A DNA stretch of 29,835 bases, from assembly GCA_913046805.1 (NCBI GenBank), contig CAJWTA010000005.1, positions 1 through 29,835 on the forward strand, in the 5' to 3' direction. This stretch comes from an uncultured Fidelibacterota bacterium (lineage in GTDB: Bacteria > Marinisomatota > Marinisomatia > Marinisomatales > TCS55). This document shows, in pieces, positions 1 through 10,444 of the stretch (positions are counted from its first letter, which is position 1; each line of letters starts with the position of its first letter). The notes under the pieces are model-generated. The model saw nothing but the letters and a program-made list of their open reading frames with translations, did no database searches and had not been told where the DNA came from. Made by a program: the position numbers and the translations under genes.

Positions 1-558
<558 letters not shown>

Positions 559-576
559 TGATTCTGTTTTGTCTTT

Positions 577-592
577 GTTACTCTATAGTAAC
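577..592. repeat. inverted repeat in the rRNA leader
   Basis: GTTACT-CTAT-AGTAAC is a perfect 6-bp inverted repeat with a 4-base loop, 19 bases upstream of the inferred 16S 5' end. It would form a small hairpin in the pre-16S leader and may help processing or antitermination. The role is inference. Confidence 0.4.
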
Positions 593-603
593 GCTCAAAT
601 CCA

Positions 604-632
604 TTTACTGGACCACGCATACCAATTGTCAA
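604..632 (-). promoter_or_regulatory. candidate promoter for the 16S gene
   Basis: On the minus strand a perfect TTGACA (-35, 627-632) lies about 70 bases upstream of the 16S 5' end. The expected -10 position (604-609, 17-base spacer) is poor (AGTAAA), so the call rests mainly on the -35 box and the position. It could also be a promoter of the TAnnTTTG type used in the Bacteroidota, which I could not match exactly. Confidence 0.3.
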
Positions 633-660
633 AAAACTTTTTTACTGTCGTATACAGCCT

Positions 661-691
661 GCTAAACTATATCTATTAATAGAGGGTTAGC
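661..691. repeat. imperfect inverted repeat between the clpX operon and 16S
   Basis: A perfect 12-bp palindrome TCTATTAATAGA (672-683) is nested inside flanking GCTAA (661-665) and TTAGC (687-691). It lies between the last gene of the tig-clpP-clpX cluster and the 16S promoter region, both on the minus strand. There is no T-run on the minus strand, so it is not a standard intrinsic terminator. It may be an operator or a weak transcript-end hairpin. Confidence 0.3.
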
Positions 692-735
692 AAATAGTTT
701 TTTTAAAATAATTAAAATAATATAGTAAATACTAT

Positions 736-1821
736 TTACTTAATAACAAATTCTGGAAAAGGGTAATCCATAAACCTGTTTATATCCAGCTTTGACCTGA
801 CTCTTTTCGTAAATTTCTTAACAAGTTTTTTATTTGCATTGTCAATATCTTTGACAGATTTCCATCCGCTAGCAATCTGCAAACCAATTGCAAGAGCAAC
901 AGGGGGAGCGATCGCTGAAAGATTCCTTTTCGAAATGCTCATGCTCTGGGGAATGAGATAATCTTTTGAAACAGAGGGATTATTTCCAATTAACTCAAAT
1001 CCGCTATCCAGAGGAATGTTGCTCTGCCTATTTGTCGCTAGAAGAATATCGCCTTTTTTATTTTCTGATAAGATTGAGAAAGTCGCAGAATAAAGTAAAA
1101 TTGTAGATGATATCAAACCGACTGCATTTTTCTTCTGATCTAAATATATAAATCCCCCTCCTGGGAAGAGTGATGATAGCAAAGCAGGAGTTCTCTTTTT
1201 TAAAGGTGCATTTTCTGCTGACTTAATGGCTCTATACCAAGCTTTAATTAATTTAGAGTAATGATTATGATCAAATTTCACTTCAGCCGCCTGAAAGGAT
1301 TGTTTTGCTTTTTTCCATTCTAAATTCTCAAAGTGCGCATATCCTCTAAAAATCATTTCATATGGATCTGTGGTTTCCGCTGTGTTTTCAATGATTTCAT
1401 CGTATTTTTCGTTTACTAAGTTTATATAGTGAATTTGATATTTAGCTGCATTTGAATATGAGCTACCTGGTAAGGTCTCTTGTATTATTCTATTATAATA
1501 ATTTTTAGCTAAATCCCAATTATCTAATTTTTCGTAACATTTTGCAATTTGATAATAAGTCGCTAACTCTAAATCATCCTCTGGATACTTGTAAAGGTAT
1601 TGAAAATAAGCTAGAAGAGCTCTCTCGTAAAACCCTTCATTGTAAAGAAAGGTTGTATATCCAACAAGCTCTCTGCGCTGAAAAGTGGTAAAATCCTTCC
1701 ATTCTTCTTTAATATCATTCACATCGAGATAGTTTTGCTGCGCTAAGATAGAATTGAAAACAAGAAATACTGCAAGGAAATACTTAAATTTATTTCTATA
1801 AATCAAAAAGCTAACCTTCAC
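736..1821 (-). CDS. exported TPR protein with C-terminal membrane segments, unknown function
   Basis: 361 residues. The N-terminus has a basic stretch and a hydrophobic segment ending in LAQ, consistent with a Sec signal peptide (residues 1-27). Residues about 55-215 are helical with tetratricopeptide-like pairs ([41 protein letters not shown]). A following segment has a glycine-rich turn ([13 protein letters not shown]) and a hydrophobic stretch near 230-250, then a second hydrophobic stretch near 300-315. This resembles the PG-GQxY plus membrane-helix pattern of DUF5683-like envelope proteins, from memory only. The start codon is GTG, overlapping the clpX stop as GTGA, so translation is probably coupled to clpX. 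It probably acts at the inner membrane or periplasm; the function is unknown. Confidence 0.85.
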   Translation of the reverse strand: MKVSFLIYRNKFKYFLAVFLVFNSILAQQNYLDVNDIKEEWKDFTTFQRRELVGYTTFLYNEGFYERALLAYFQYLYKYPEDDLELATYYQIAKCYEKLDNWDLAKNYYNRIIQETLPGSSYSNAAKYQIHYINLVNEKYDEIIENTAETTDPYEMIFRGYAHFENLEWKKAKQSFQAAEVKFDHNHYSKLIKAWYRAIKSAENAPLKKRTPALLSSLFPGGGFIYLDQKKNAVGLISSTILLYSATFSILSENKKGDILLATNRQSNIPLDSGFELIGNNPSVSKDYLIPQSMSISKRNLSAIAPPVALAIGLQIASGWKSVKDIDNANKKLVKKFTKRVRSKLDINRFMDYPFPEFVIK

Positions 1822-2945
1822 GCAGTTTTTCTTCTTTTTTGCATAATTGGCTCTTTTTCGCCGATCACAAATCCTTTAGAAATAACAATCTTATTGACAC
1901 CAGAATCAGATAATTCGGGAAGATTGAACATCAAGTCTAGCATAACCGACTCCATTACGGACCTTAATGCTCTAGCACCTGATTTGTACTTTAAAGCAAG
2001 TTTAACAATTTCTTGAAGTGCTTCTTTATGAAAATCAAGATTAATATTTTCAATTCTAAAAAGCTTTTTGTACTGCTTTAGCAAAGAATTTTTTGGTTCA
2101 GTTAAAACCCTGAGAAGATTCTCTTCATCCAAAGTTTTTAAGGATGAAATAACTGGTAAGCGGCCAATAAGCTCTGGGATGAAACCGTATTGTATAAGGT
2201 CTTGAGGTAAAACTTTTTCAAAATTTTCCTCGTCAATTGCTGCGCTCTTCAACGATTTACCAAAACCAATTTCTGCTGCATTAATTCTTTTACTGATAAT
2301 TTCAGAAAGACCATCAAATGAACCACCGCAAATAAATAAAATATTTTTAGTGTCTATTGAAATAAGACTTTGCTCCGGATGCTTTCTTCCACCTTTTGGC
2401 GGTATTTGAGCATTGGTACCTTCAAGTATTTTTAGCAATGCTTGCTGCACCCCTTCTCCAGAGACGTCACGGGTAATTGATGGACTGGAAGTTTTTCGAC
2501 CAACCTTATCGATCTCATCAATGTAGACTATCCCTGCTTGAGCTTTGTAAACATCATAGTTTGCTACTTGTAATAATCTCACGAGAATATTTTCAACATC
2601 CTCTCCTACATATCCAGCTTCTGTAAGCGTAGTTGCATCGGCTATTGCAAATGGAACATCAAGTCGCTTAGCGAGTGTTTCCGCCATTAATGTTTTACCT
2701 GTACCAGTCGAACCGAGAACAAGGATATTGCTTTTATCTAATTTGACATCATCGTTTGAATCACCAGATAAAATTCTTTTATAATGGTTATATACAGCAA
2801 CAGATAATGCGCGTTTAGCGCTATCTTGACCTATAATATACTCGTCAAGATAGCTTTTGATTTCAGATGGGCGAATGAGAAAAGATTTGTCCGGTTTTTT
2901 TTCTACCCTTTTTTTGTCTATCGATTGTTTTGTAGAAGACTGCAT
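1818..2945 (-). CDS. clpX: ClpX ATPase lacking the N-terminal zinc-binding domain
   Basis: AAA+ unfoldase that recognises substrates and feeds them to ClpP. Visible motifs: Walker A GSTGTGKT (78-85), pore loop GYVG (111-114), Walker B IVYIDEID (139-146), RKH loop (187-189), the IGF loop that docks on ClpP (226-228), an arginine-finger region ELIGRLP (259-265) and sensor-2 GAR (323-325). At 375 residues it is about 50 shorter than E. coli ClpX. The deficit is all at the front: the four-cysteine zinc-binding domain is absent, replaced by about 25 polar, lysine-rich residues before the conserved helix at about 27. The ATG sits at the clpP stop codon (TAATG, one shared base), so a longer start would have to lie inside clpP. 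Otherwise the core is intact and clearly ClpX. Confidence 0.97.
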   Translation of the reverse strand: MQSSTKQSIDKKRVEKKPDKSFLIRPSEIKSYLDEYIIGQDSAKRALSVAVYNHYKRILSGDSNDDVKLDKSNILVLGSTGTGKTLMAETLAKRLDVPFAIADATTLTEAGYVGEDVENILVRLLQVANYDVYKAQAGIVYIDEIDKVGRKTSSPSITRDVSGEGVQQALLKILEGTNAQIPPKGGRKHPEQSLISIDTKNILFICGGSFDGLSEIISKRINAAEIGFGKSLKSAAIDEENFEKVLPQDLIQYGFIPELIGRLPVISSLKTLDEENLLRVLTEPKNSLLKQYKKLFRIENINLDFHKEALQEIVKLALKYKSGARALRSVMESVMLDLMFNLPELSDSGVNKIVISKGFVIGEKEPIMQKRRKTA

Positions 2946-3547
2946 TACTTTCTCTTGTCAAGTATAGTATCAATTAGTCCGTATTTTTTTGCTTCGTCAG
3001 AGCTCATAAAAAAATTACGATCAGTATCTTTTTCAATTTTTTTGAGACCTTGTTTCGTATTCTTTGAAAGGATCATATTAAGCTTTTCTCTCAATCTCAA
3101 GATTTCATCTGATAAAATTTTAATATCAGAAGCTTGACCCTCAGCACCACCAAGCGGTTGATGGATCATTATTCTTGAATTTGGAAGAGCAGATCTTTTT
3201 CCCTTAGCGCCTCCTGCAAGCAAAAATGCTCCCATGCTTGCTGCTTGCCCCATGCAAATAGTAGCGACATCAGGCTTGATGTAGTTCATTGTATCAAAAA
3301 TTCCCATTCCAGACGTGATTATTCCTCCAGGAGAATTTATGTATAAGTATATATCTTTCTCACTATCATCCGCTTCAAGAAAAAGCATTTGCGCAATGAT
3401 TAATGATGCAACATTATCATCAATAGGAGTACCTAAAAAAATTATTCTTTCTTTAAGCAATCGAGAGTAGATATCATATGCTCTCTCGTATCCACCTGTT
3501 TGTTCAACCACCATTGGAACTAGCTGATTAAGTAGTTTCTTGTTCAT
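2945..3547 (-). CDS. clpP: ClpP protease subunit with Ser-His-Asn triad
   Basis: 200 residues, the usual length for the serine peptidase that forms the tetradecameric ClpXP chamber. The short N-terminal propeptide precedes LVPMVVEQ. Nucleophile Ser104 is in GQAASMGA and His129 in MIHQP. The third triad residue, expected at the last D of the DTDRD/DTERD motif, is Asn178 here (DTDRN), encoded by an AAT codon I read directly. Listeria ClpP1 is a known case of such an Asn. The gene lies 4 bases after tig and shares one base with clpX, so the three are almost certainly one transcript. It could be a slower or conditionally active peptidase, or one of two ClpP paralogues; the other would lie elsewhere. 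Confidence 0.97.
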   Translation of the reverse strand: MNKKLLNQLVPMVVEQTGGYERAYDIYSRLLKERIIFLGTPIDDNVASLIIAQMLFLEADDSEKDIYLYINSPGGIITSGMGIFDTMNYIKPDVATICMGQAASMGAFLLAGGAKGKRSALPNSRIMIHQPLGGAEGQASDIKILSDEILRLREKLNMILSKNTKQGLKKIEKDTDRNFFMSSDEAKKYGLIDTILDKRK

Positions 3548-3551
3548 AAAT

Positions 3552-4838
3552 CTATTTTACCTCAGATTTGTTTCGCAGGTCTTTTGTGTAGACTTTTACA
3601 TCTTTAATCTTTGCAAATTCAGTCAAATATGCTAAGACTTTCTTTTCGATTAAATTATCCTCGATCCGTTGTCTATTGCTTGGTTTTTTATAAAATTTAT
3701 CTATTTCTTTTTCTTGTTGGGGGTTTTCTGTTTTTTTCTCATCAATGAACTGATCTATTTCATCTTTCTTTATCTCAATGGATTGTTCGCTTACCAATGC
3801 TTTTCGGATTAAGTACCATTTTAAGGTTTGTTCTGCTATTGGCTTATATGTCTCACGCACTTTTTCTATTTCCAGCTGCCCTTGATTTCTGCTCATGACA
3901 TCTTCAACCATATGATTAAGGTAGGAATCTGCCATAGACTGAGGAAATTCAGGGTTTACCTTATTAATGACCGCATCACACAGTTGTTGAGTAACTGACT
4001 CATCAACTTTCTGCAAATATGCTTCTTTTATTTGCTGTTCTATTCTCTCTCTGAATTCAGATAAATCTTTTGATTGGGGATCAGCTATTTTAACAAAATC
4101 ATCATCGAGTGCGGGCAAAACTTGCCTTTCGACATTTTTTACTAGTAGATCATAATCCGTTAGTTCACTTTTTTCGCCCTTAGGAATTCTAATTTTTACT
4201 CTGTCATTTGGCTTTAAATTCAAAAGCTTCTGTTCGTTATCTGCATCAAATGGTGGTTGACCAATTTTGATATACCTGGTCTCTAATTTTTCACCAATTA
4301 TAGGTACTCCTGAAGCATCAATCTCCTGAAGATCGCATATGATGAAATCATCAACCTTTGAACCATCTTCAACTGTTTGTATGTCTGCGTTTCTCATTCG
4401 CACGTCTTCAATCGCCGTATCAACGTCAACGTCATCTAACACGTATTCTGTTTTTTCAATTTTAAACGAGTTTTTCTTGAATTTAGGAAGAGAAATTTTT
4501 GGCTCTACCTCAAATGCTACTTTAAATTTAAAGTGGCTTTCAAATTTAAAATCAATATCGCTAACTGCTCCTTGATTTACAGGAGTTATAGTTTTTTCAT
4601 CCAAGGCTTTCGAGTAGTACTTGTTTACAGAATTTTCAACAAAATCTGCCTCTATGGAAGGCTGGAACCTATCTAATAGGATCTTTTTGGGGACTTTACC
4701 GGGTCGAAAACCAGGGATTTTTATCTTTTTAGAAAAATCCAAGGTAAACTTATTAAAGTCTTTATCGATTTCAGACCATGAAATTTCAACATATAATTCG
4801 CGGCTAAACGTGTTTAGTTCATTTAGGGTTATCTTCAT
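3552..4838 (-). CDS. tig: trigger factor, ribosome-associated chaperone
   Basis: 428 residues, full length for the family. The N-terminal domain carries the ribosome-docking signature GFRPGKVP (43-50) that binds protein L23 at the exit tunnel. An FKBP-type prolyl isomerase domain follows (about 155-240, from [12 protein letters not shown] to LVKNVE). The helical SurA-like C-terminal chaperone region runs from about 245 to the end and is rich in charged residues. It is the first gene of tig-clpP-clpX, a classic order that pairs nascent-chain folding with regulated proteolysis. No Shine-Dalgarno of note lies upstream of the ATG at 4838. A 15-bp palindrome 37 bases upstream may carry regulation. 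Confidence 0.97.
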   Translation of the reverse strand: MKITLNELNTFSRELYVEISWSEIDKDFNKFTLDFSKKIKIPGFRPGKVPKKILLDRFQPSIEADFVENSVNKYYSKALDEKTITPVNQGAVSDIDFKFESHFKFKVAFEVEPKISLPKFKKNSFKIEKTEYVLDDVDVDTAIEDVRMRNADIQTVEDGSKVDDFIICDLQEIDASGVPIIGEKLETRYIKIGQPPFDADNEQKLLNLKPNDRVKIRIPKGEKSELTDYDLLVKNVERQVLPALDDDFVKIADPQSKDLSEFRERIEQQIKEAYLQKVDESVTQQLCDAVINKVNPEFPQSMADSYLNHMVEDVMSRNQGQLEIEKVRETYKPIAEQTLKWYLIRKALVSEQSIEIKKDEIDQFIDEKKTENPQQEKEIDKFYKKPSNRQRIEDNLIEKKVLAYLTEFAKIKDVKVYTKDLRNKSEVK

Positions 4839-4874
4839 AATTCTCTAAAATTTGGGTTTGAAATATAGTATCTA

Positions 4875-4889
4875 AAACTAATTTAGTTT
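4875..4889. promoter_or_regulatory. 15-bp palindrome upstream of tig
   Basis: AAACTAA-T-TTAGTTT is a perfect 7-1-7 inverted repeat in the 66-base gap between tig and the next upstream gene. On the minus strand it lies just upstream of TATATT, a possible -10 box, so it may be an operator for the tig-clpP-clpX operon. The regulator is unknown. It is AT-rich, so chance is possible. Confidence 0.3.
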
Positions 4890-4904
4890 GAGGGTTTTAT
4901 TTTT

Positions 4905-5096
4905 TCATTCTTTCGATTTGCCACAATATATACAATTGTCACCAACTTGAACCTCGAAACCGCAATTTGAACATATCCATTCTTCTACATTTATATCGCT
5001 AAATACCTCATTACGGTTCGAAGATTTTGCAACCATTACCATAAGAAGAATTAAAAGAAAAAAAATAATTAAAATTAAGTAAAGACCAATACTCAT
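4905..5096 (-). CDS. small membrane-anchored zinc-ribbon protein
   Basis: 63 residues. One strongly hydrophobic N-terminal helix (about 4-23) is followed by a short polar linker and a compact zinc-ribbon-like end with Cys42, Cys45, Cys55 and Cys58 (CSNC...CIYC). It is likely anchored in the inner membrane with the zinc knuckle on one face. The cysteine pairs are spaced 2-9-2, shorter than a typical rubredoxin-like knuckle, so metal binding is probable but unproven. It lies 66 bases upstream of tig on the same strand. I do not recognise a family. The regular cysteine pattern and the clean gap on each side support it as a real gene. Confidence 0.7.
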   Translation of the reverse strand: MSIGLYLILIIFFLLILLMVMVAKSSNRNEVFSDINVEEWICSNCGFEVQVGDNCIYCGKSKE

Positions 5097-5154
5097 TTAA
5101 TGATTTTTGTTATTTGTAAAAATGAAAATAGCTACTAATGCTCATCGAAAGAGT

Positions 5155-5192
5155 AAAAAATAGGGCGTATTAAAATGTCAACAGGGCGCCTA
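5155..5192 (-). terminator. probable intrinsic terminator after the 143-residue gene
   Basis: On the minus strand TAGGCG (5187-5192) pairs with CGCCCTA (5161-5167) with one bulged C, followed by six T residues (5155-5160). It lies 25 bases past the stop of the 5218-5649 gene. The loop is long (about 19 bases) and contains TTGACA (5176-5181), which could also serve as a -35 box for the small zinc-ribbon gene, though its -10 is weak. Confidence 0.45.
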
Positions 5193-5217
5193 AAAAAACA
5201 AAGAGTAAATCTCAAAG

Positions 5218-5649
5218 CTATTGCTTCAAGCGGTATACGCAGCCTTCAATTGCACCCAGAAACTTGTCAACTTGTGAATACGTATGAAATAGGTACTCCA
5301 TCTCCTCGTATACATCAGCGGGATACGATTCCACATCATAATCTCTTAGAAAATTTGCTTCCATTTTAACAATGAGGTCTCTCATTACCTGTTTAGGAAG
5401 ATCTTTTTCTCGCATAAAATTAATTTGAAAATTCATCTGACCTTCTGAAGTCATATGAAATAAGGGCAACATCCCTACATCTGAGTCTGCTCGGAATGTA
5501 AAAGTTCCATGATCTCCACCTCTTCCCCAAGTTACTTCAGTAGCATGAGTATCAGAAAACTCAATAATTTTCTCACCGATTTTTGCTATTTCACGGGAAC
5601 ATTTGTTACGTAAATCCTCTACAAAAGAATCTTTTGTCCATTTAGACAT
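5218..5649 (-). CDS. conserved-looking hypothetical protein, 143 residues
   Basis: Predicted soluble cytoplasmic protein with no signal peptide or membrane segment. Order of features: an N-terminal helix (WTKDSFVEDL), a second helix (about 18-32), then a beta-rich core with WGRGGDHGTF (41-50), and a C-terminal helical part. The layout (SF..L, then a helix, then WGxG..GxF and a beta sheet) resembles small stand-alone domains that also occur fused to predicted PD-(D/E)XK nucleases. That is a memory-based impression and I cannot name the family. No nuclease residues are evident here. It is flanked by the flavodoxin gene (106 bases upstream, same strand) and its own probable terminator, so it may be a single gene. 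The function is unknown. Confidence 0.8.
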   Translation of the reverse strand: MSKWTKDSFVEDLRNKCSREIAKIGEKIIEFSDTHATEVTWGRGGDHGTFTFRADSDVGMLPLFHMTSEGQMNFQINFMREKDLPKQVMRDLIVKMEANFLRDYDVESYPADVYEEMEYLFHTYSQVDKFLGAIEGCVYRLKQ

Positions 5650-5755
5650 AATGCACTAATCCTATAAAATTTAATTTACCTCGAAGGCGTAATTTAATAA
5701 ATATTAGAGGATATTGAAAAGAAAAGGTTTTTACGTATTTTTTTAATTCCTGAAT

Positions 5756-6268
5756 CTATTTGAACTCATCGCGAATTAGCTCAGCCCAAATAATCATACG
5801 TTCTTCACTCTCGTCTTCTTGATTGTCGTTGTCCAATCCCAAGCCAAGAAACTCGTCGCCATCTAAAGCCTCAGATGCATCAAACTCATAGCCGTCGGTA
5901 GACCATTTTCCTACAAGATTTCCACCATTTTCCATAAAGGGTTTTGCTAGAAAGCCTATAGCGTCAAGAAAATTATCGCTATATCCAACTTGGTCACCGC
6001 AACCAAAAAAAGCTGCAGTTTTTCCATTAAAATCTAACTTTTTATAGGCTTCATAAACCTTTTCCCAGTCTTCTTGTAGCTCTCCAACATTCCAGGTAGG
6101 ACACCCAATAATCAGCTGTGAATAGTCTAGCATTTTTGATGGGTCTGTAGATTTTATGTCGTAAGAATCTATTTCAAATCCTTCAGACACCATATAGTCG
6201 GTTAAAAACTTTGCTGCTTCTTCCTGGTTGCCAGTTGTGCTTCCCCAGAACATTCCTATCTTTTCCAT
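5756..6268 (-). CDS. fldA: long-chain flavodoxin
   Basis: 170-residue FMN electron carrier that can replace ferredoxin when iron is scarce. The N-terminal phosphate-binding loop is GSTTGN (9-14). CPTWNVGELQEDW holds Trp59 and GCGDQVGYSDNF holds Tyr96, the two aromatics expected to sandwich the flavin. The acidic insertion near 120-150 (WSTDGYEFDAS...LGLGLDNDNQ) is the mark of the long-chain class. Total charge is strongly negative, as usual for flavodoxins. The ATG is preceded by an AAAGGGGAAA stretch that serves as ribosome binding site. It lies downstream of katG on the same strand but beyond a strong terminator, so it is probably transcribed alone, perhaps iron- or redox-controlled. Confidence 0.97.
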   Translation of the reverse strand: MEKIGMFWGSTTGNQEEAAKFLTDYMVSEGFEIDSYDIKSTDPSKMLDYSQLIIGCPTWNVGELQEDWEKVYEAYKKLDFNGKTAAFFGCGDQVGYSDNFLDAIGFLAKPFMENGGNLVGKWSTDGYEFDASEALDGDEFLGLGLDNDNQEDESEERMIIWAELIRDEFK

Positions 6269-6310
6269 AAATTTCCCCTTTCAATTAAAATTATTATATA
6301 AAAAAATTAA

Positions 6311-6357
6311 AAAAATAAGATTATGCTATGTTAAAATTAGAGGCATAGCATAATCTT
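6311..6357 (-). terminator. intrinsic terminator of katG
   Basis: A perfect 14-bp inverted repeat (6317-6330 and 6344-6357, arm AAGATTATGCTATG) with a 13-base loop lies 7 bases past the katG stop. On the minus strand it is followed by ATTTTTTTAATTTTTT, the U-tract expected of a rho-independent terminator. The stem is AT-rich but long. It separates katG from the flavodoxin gene. Confidence 0.85.
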
Positions 6358-6363
6358 TTCAAA

Positions 6364-8659
<2,296 letters not shown>

Positions 8660-8979
8660 AATTAAAATTTCTCAATATTGTTTTCGAAATATCGATATTG
8701 TTTTTGTTAATATCGATCAAATCCCCGCAAATATTACATTTTAAATGGTCATGTTTTTCCATGTTTGAATCGTATCTTGCTAAATTGCCATCAAAAATAG
8801 TCATTATTAATTTATCGTTTTCAAGCTGTTTTAAATTTCTGTAAACAGTGCCAAGACTAATATTTGGGATTAGCGTTCTAGCATTACTATAAATCCAATC
8901 TACTGTAGGGTGGGCTTCAGTGCTATGAAGTAAGTTTAAAATAACTTCTTTTTGCTGGCTATAACGCATATTCAAAAAT

Positions 8980-9014
8980 AAAAAATAAATAGTAATCATT
9001 ACTATTTATTTTTT
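8980..9014. promoter_or_regulatory. 35-bp perfect palindrome, candidate PerR operator
   Basis: Two 17-bp arms (8980-8996 and 8998-9014) flank a central C. The core TAGTAATCATTACTA (8990-9004) is a 7-1-7 inverted repeat close to the Fur/PerR box pattern (PerR box TTATAATNATTATAA). It lies 10 bases before the chosen perR start, so it sits in the leader or promoter and would allow autoregulation and control of perR-katG. The plus-strand genes begin about 100 bases away and could share it. Confidence 0.75.
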
Positions 9015-9117
9015 TAAATTTTTGTATAAAATCTTCAAAACATTATATAATAATATGAAAATAGATTGTTAAATTATTATAGATATTAATGAATAAATTT
9101 TTATAAAGGAGAAATCG

Positions 9118-9270
9118 ATGAGCAATTTTTTTGCAGCTATTCATTCTGGTTTTAACAACCTTACTCATTCAGCAGAACATTTAATGATTATTTTTGCTAT
9201 TTTTTTTGCTTCTTGGGGGTTGTATAAGGTTCTACCAAAACCAAATAAAGTTGAAAATAGCAAAAAATAA
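9118..9270 (+). CDS. 50-residue small membrane peptide upstream of sodN
   Basis: ATG at 9118 to TAA at 9270. A strong ribosome binding site, AAAGGAG, lies 6 bases before the ATG. The protein has a short amphipathic start (MSNFFAAIHSGFNNLTHSAEH), one hydrophobic helix (about 22-36, LMIIFAIFFASWGLY) and a basic tail (KVLPKPNKVENSKK). It is likely a single-pass inner-membrane peptide with its tail in the cytoplasm. His9, His17 and His21 precede the helix and could bind metal, which would be suggestive next to a nickel enzyme but is speculation. It is 85 bases upstream of sodN on the same strand and may be co-expressed. I recognise no family. Confidence 0.75.
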   Translation: MSNFFAAIHSGFNNLTHSAEHLMIIFAIFFASWGLYKVLPKPNKVENSKK

Positions 9271-9355
9271 TATTCTGAATCATCATGAATCCTCTATAAC
9301 AATATTTTAGTATTTATTGTAAATAGTCTAAATTAAAAAATGATAAAAGGTAAAA

Positions 9356-9793
9356 ATGAAAAAAATTAAAGCATATGCTCATTGCGACGGTCCTTGTGGA
9401 ATTTATGATCCTGCAAGCGCTCGAATTGCAGGAGAAGCCGTACTTTCAATGACAAAAAAAATGTTATCTCTAGAATGTCCTGAAACAGATAATTCACAGG
9501 CAATGGCATCCTATTTAAACACTATGTCCAGATATGCATCTGTAAAAGAGGATCAAGCCCAAGAATGTAAGCGAGAACTTTTGGTTCTATGGACTGATTA
9601 CTTTAAAACTGATCATCTAGAAAAGTATCCAAATCTTCACGATCTATTTTGGAATGCAGCCAAGATGTGTAGTGCGTGCAAGACAGAGGTTTCTTTAGAT
9701 CATGCTAATGAACTAATGCAGATGATCGAAAAAATTCACGATATTTTTTGGTCAACGAAAGACAGGGATGTGCCCTGGATTACTGCAGGTTAA
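9356..9793 (+). CDS. sodN: nickel superoxide dismutase precursor
   Basis: 145 residues. Dismutes superoxide with a nickel centre held by the N-terminal hook, HCDGPCGIYDP (residues 9-19). After removal of the first 8 residues His9 becomes residue 1 and, with Cys10 and Cys14, binds Ni. The rest is the four-helix body found in the family, including the WTDYFK and FWNAAKMCSACK segments. The AAAAGG ribosome binding site is close to the ATG. sodX follows, and the two reading frames may overlap by 26 bases, a common arrangement because SodX cuts the propeptide. The Ni enzyme replaces Fe or Mn SOD and is typical of marine plankton living at low iron. Confidence 0.98.
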   Translation: MKKIKAYAHCDGPCGIYDPASARIAGEAVLSMTKKMLSLECPETDNSQAMASYLNTMSRYASVKEDQAQECKRELLVLWTDYFKTDHLEKYPNLHDLFWNAAKMCSACKTEVSLDHANELMQMIEKIHDIFWSTKDRDVPWITAG

Positions 9794-10082
9794 ACCTACA
9801 TTGATTAAAGTTAGTGTGATAGGAAATAGTATGCATCCATCAATAAATGATGGAGATTTACTCTATTTTAATTTGATTAATGACATTCATGAAGTTAATG
9901 TTGATGATGTAGTGCTTTGCACTCATCCATTCATAAAAAATGTACAAATTATTAAGAGAGTGAAAAAAATCATTAATGGAAAATTTTTTGTAATCGGAGA
10001 CAACGCAAGAAGTTTTGAAAGTTCAGATAGCAGATCTTTTGGTTTGCTATCTGAATCAAAAATTATTGGAAAACTAAATTAA
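9768..10082 (+). CDS. sodX: SodX, NiSOD maturation peptidase (S26/S24 type)
   Basis: 104 residues from the first ATG. It cleaves the NiSOD propeptide so the Ni hook is exposed. The catalytic Ser21 is in GNSMHPSI and the general-base Lys63 in IIKRV. A GDNARS motif is at the C-terminal side, as in signal peptidase I relatives. There is no membrane anchor, which is normal for SodX. The start is uncertain. The ATG at 9768 lies inside sodN; a TTG at 9801 would give 93 residues beginning LIKVSVIGNSM, which fits other SodX proteins better, and would place the start just after the sodN stop. Coupled translation is likely either way. Confidence 0.95.
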   Translation: MCPGLLQVKPTLIKVSVIGNSMHPSINDGDLLYFNLINDIHEVNVDDVVLCTHPFIKNVQIIKRVKKIINGKFFVIGDNARSFESSDSRSFGLLSESKIIGKLN

Positions 10083-10084
10083 AA

Positions 10085-10444
10085 ATGACAAAATTAAAAC
10101 CTCACCAATTCAGTTTAATAAATTCAATTTCTTTAATAGCGCTAGGTGGATATGGTTACTTGACATCAAGTTCTCCTTCTATTACAGCTTTAATACCTGT
10201 TATCTTTGGAATTGCCATCCTTGGTATGAATCCTGGCATAAAAAAAGATAACAAAATAATTGCCCATATTGCAGTTTTACTAACATTTGTAATTTTACTT
10301 GGCTTAATAATGCCTTTACTTGGAGCTGTTCAAAGATCAGATGTCGGAGCTTTACTTCGCGTTTCAACTATGTTAATTACAACTGTTTTTGCTATGATTG
10401 GTTTTATCCAAAGCTTTAAAAAAGCTCGCAAAGATAAAAATTAA
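10085..10444 (+). CDS. small four-helix membrane protein in the sodN operon
   Basis: 119 residues, starting 2 bases after the sodX stop, so in the same transcript. Four predicted membrane helices: about 10-30 (LINSISLIALGGYGYL), 33-50 (ITALIPVIFGIAILGM), 59-81 (IIAHIAVLLTFVILLGLIMPLLG) and 90-110. Charged loops are short, and the C-terminus is strongly basic (KKARKDK). I recognise similar hypothetical membrane proteins in marine bacteria but know no function. The link to nickel handling or SOD is only by position. The stop overlaps the convergent gdhA stop by 3 bases (TTAA), so there is no room for a terminator between the two operons. Confidence 0.85.
   Translation: MTKLKPHQFSLINSISLIALGGYGYLTSSSPSITALIPVIFGIAILGMNPGIKKDNKIIAHIAVLLTFVILLGLIMPLLGAVQRSDVGALLRVSTMLITTVFAMIGFIQSFKKARKDKN

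Noticed and set aside
5175..5369. Plus-strand open frame near 5175 (64 residues)
   Set aside because: It overlaps the better supported minus-strand gene, has no family-like sequence and starts inside a likely terminator.
8970..8999. Upstream ATG at 8999 as the perR start
   Set aside because: The extra ten residues are a translation of the palindrome (ITIYFLFLN) with no family likeness. The ATG at 8969 gives the usual Fur-type N-terminus.
9271..9355. Possible promoter of sodN
   Set aside because: AT-rich hexamers can be picked but none gives a convincing -35/-10 pair; the ribosome binding site is the only clear signal.
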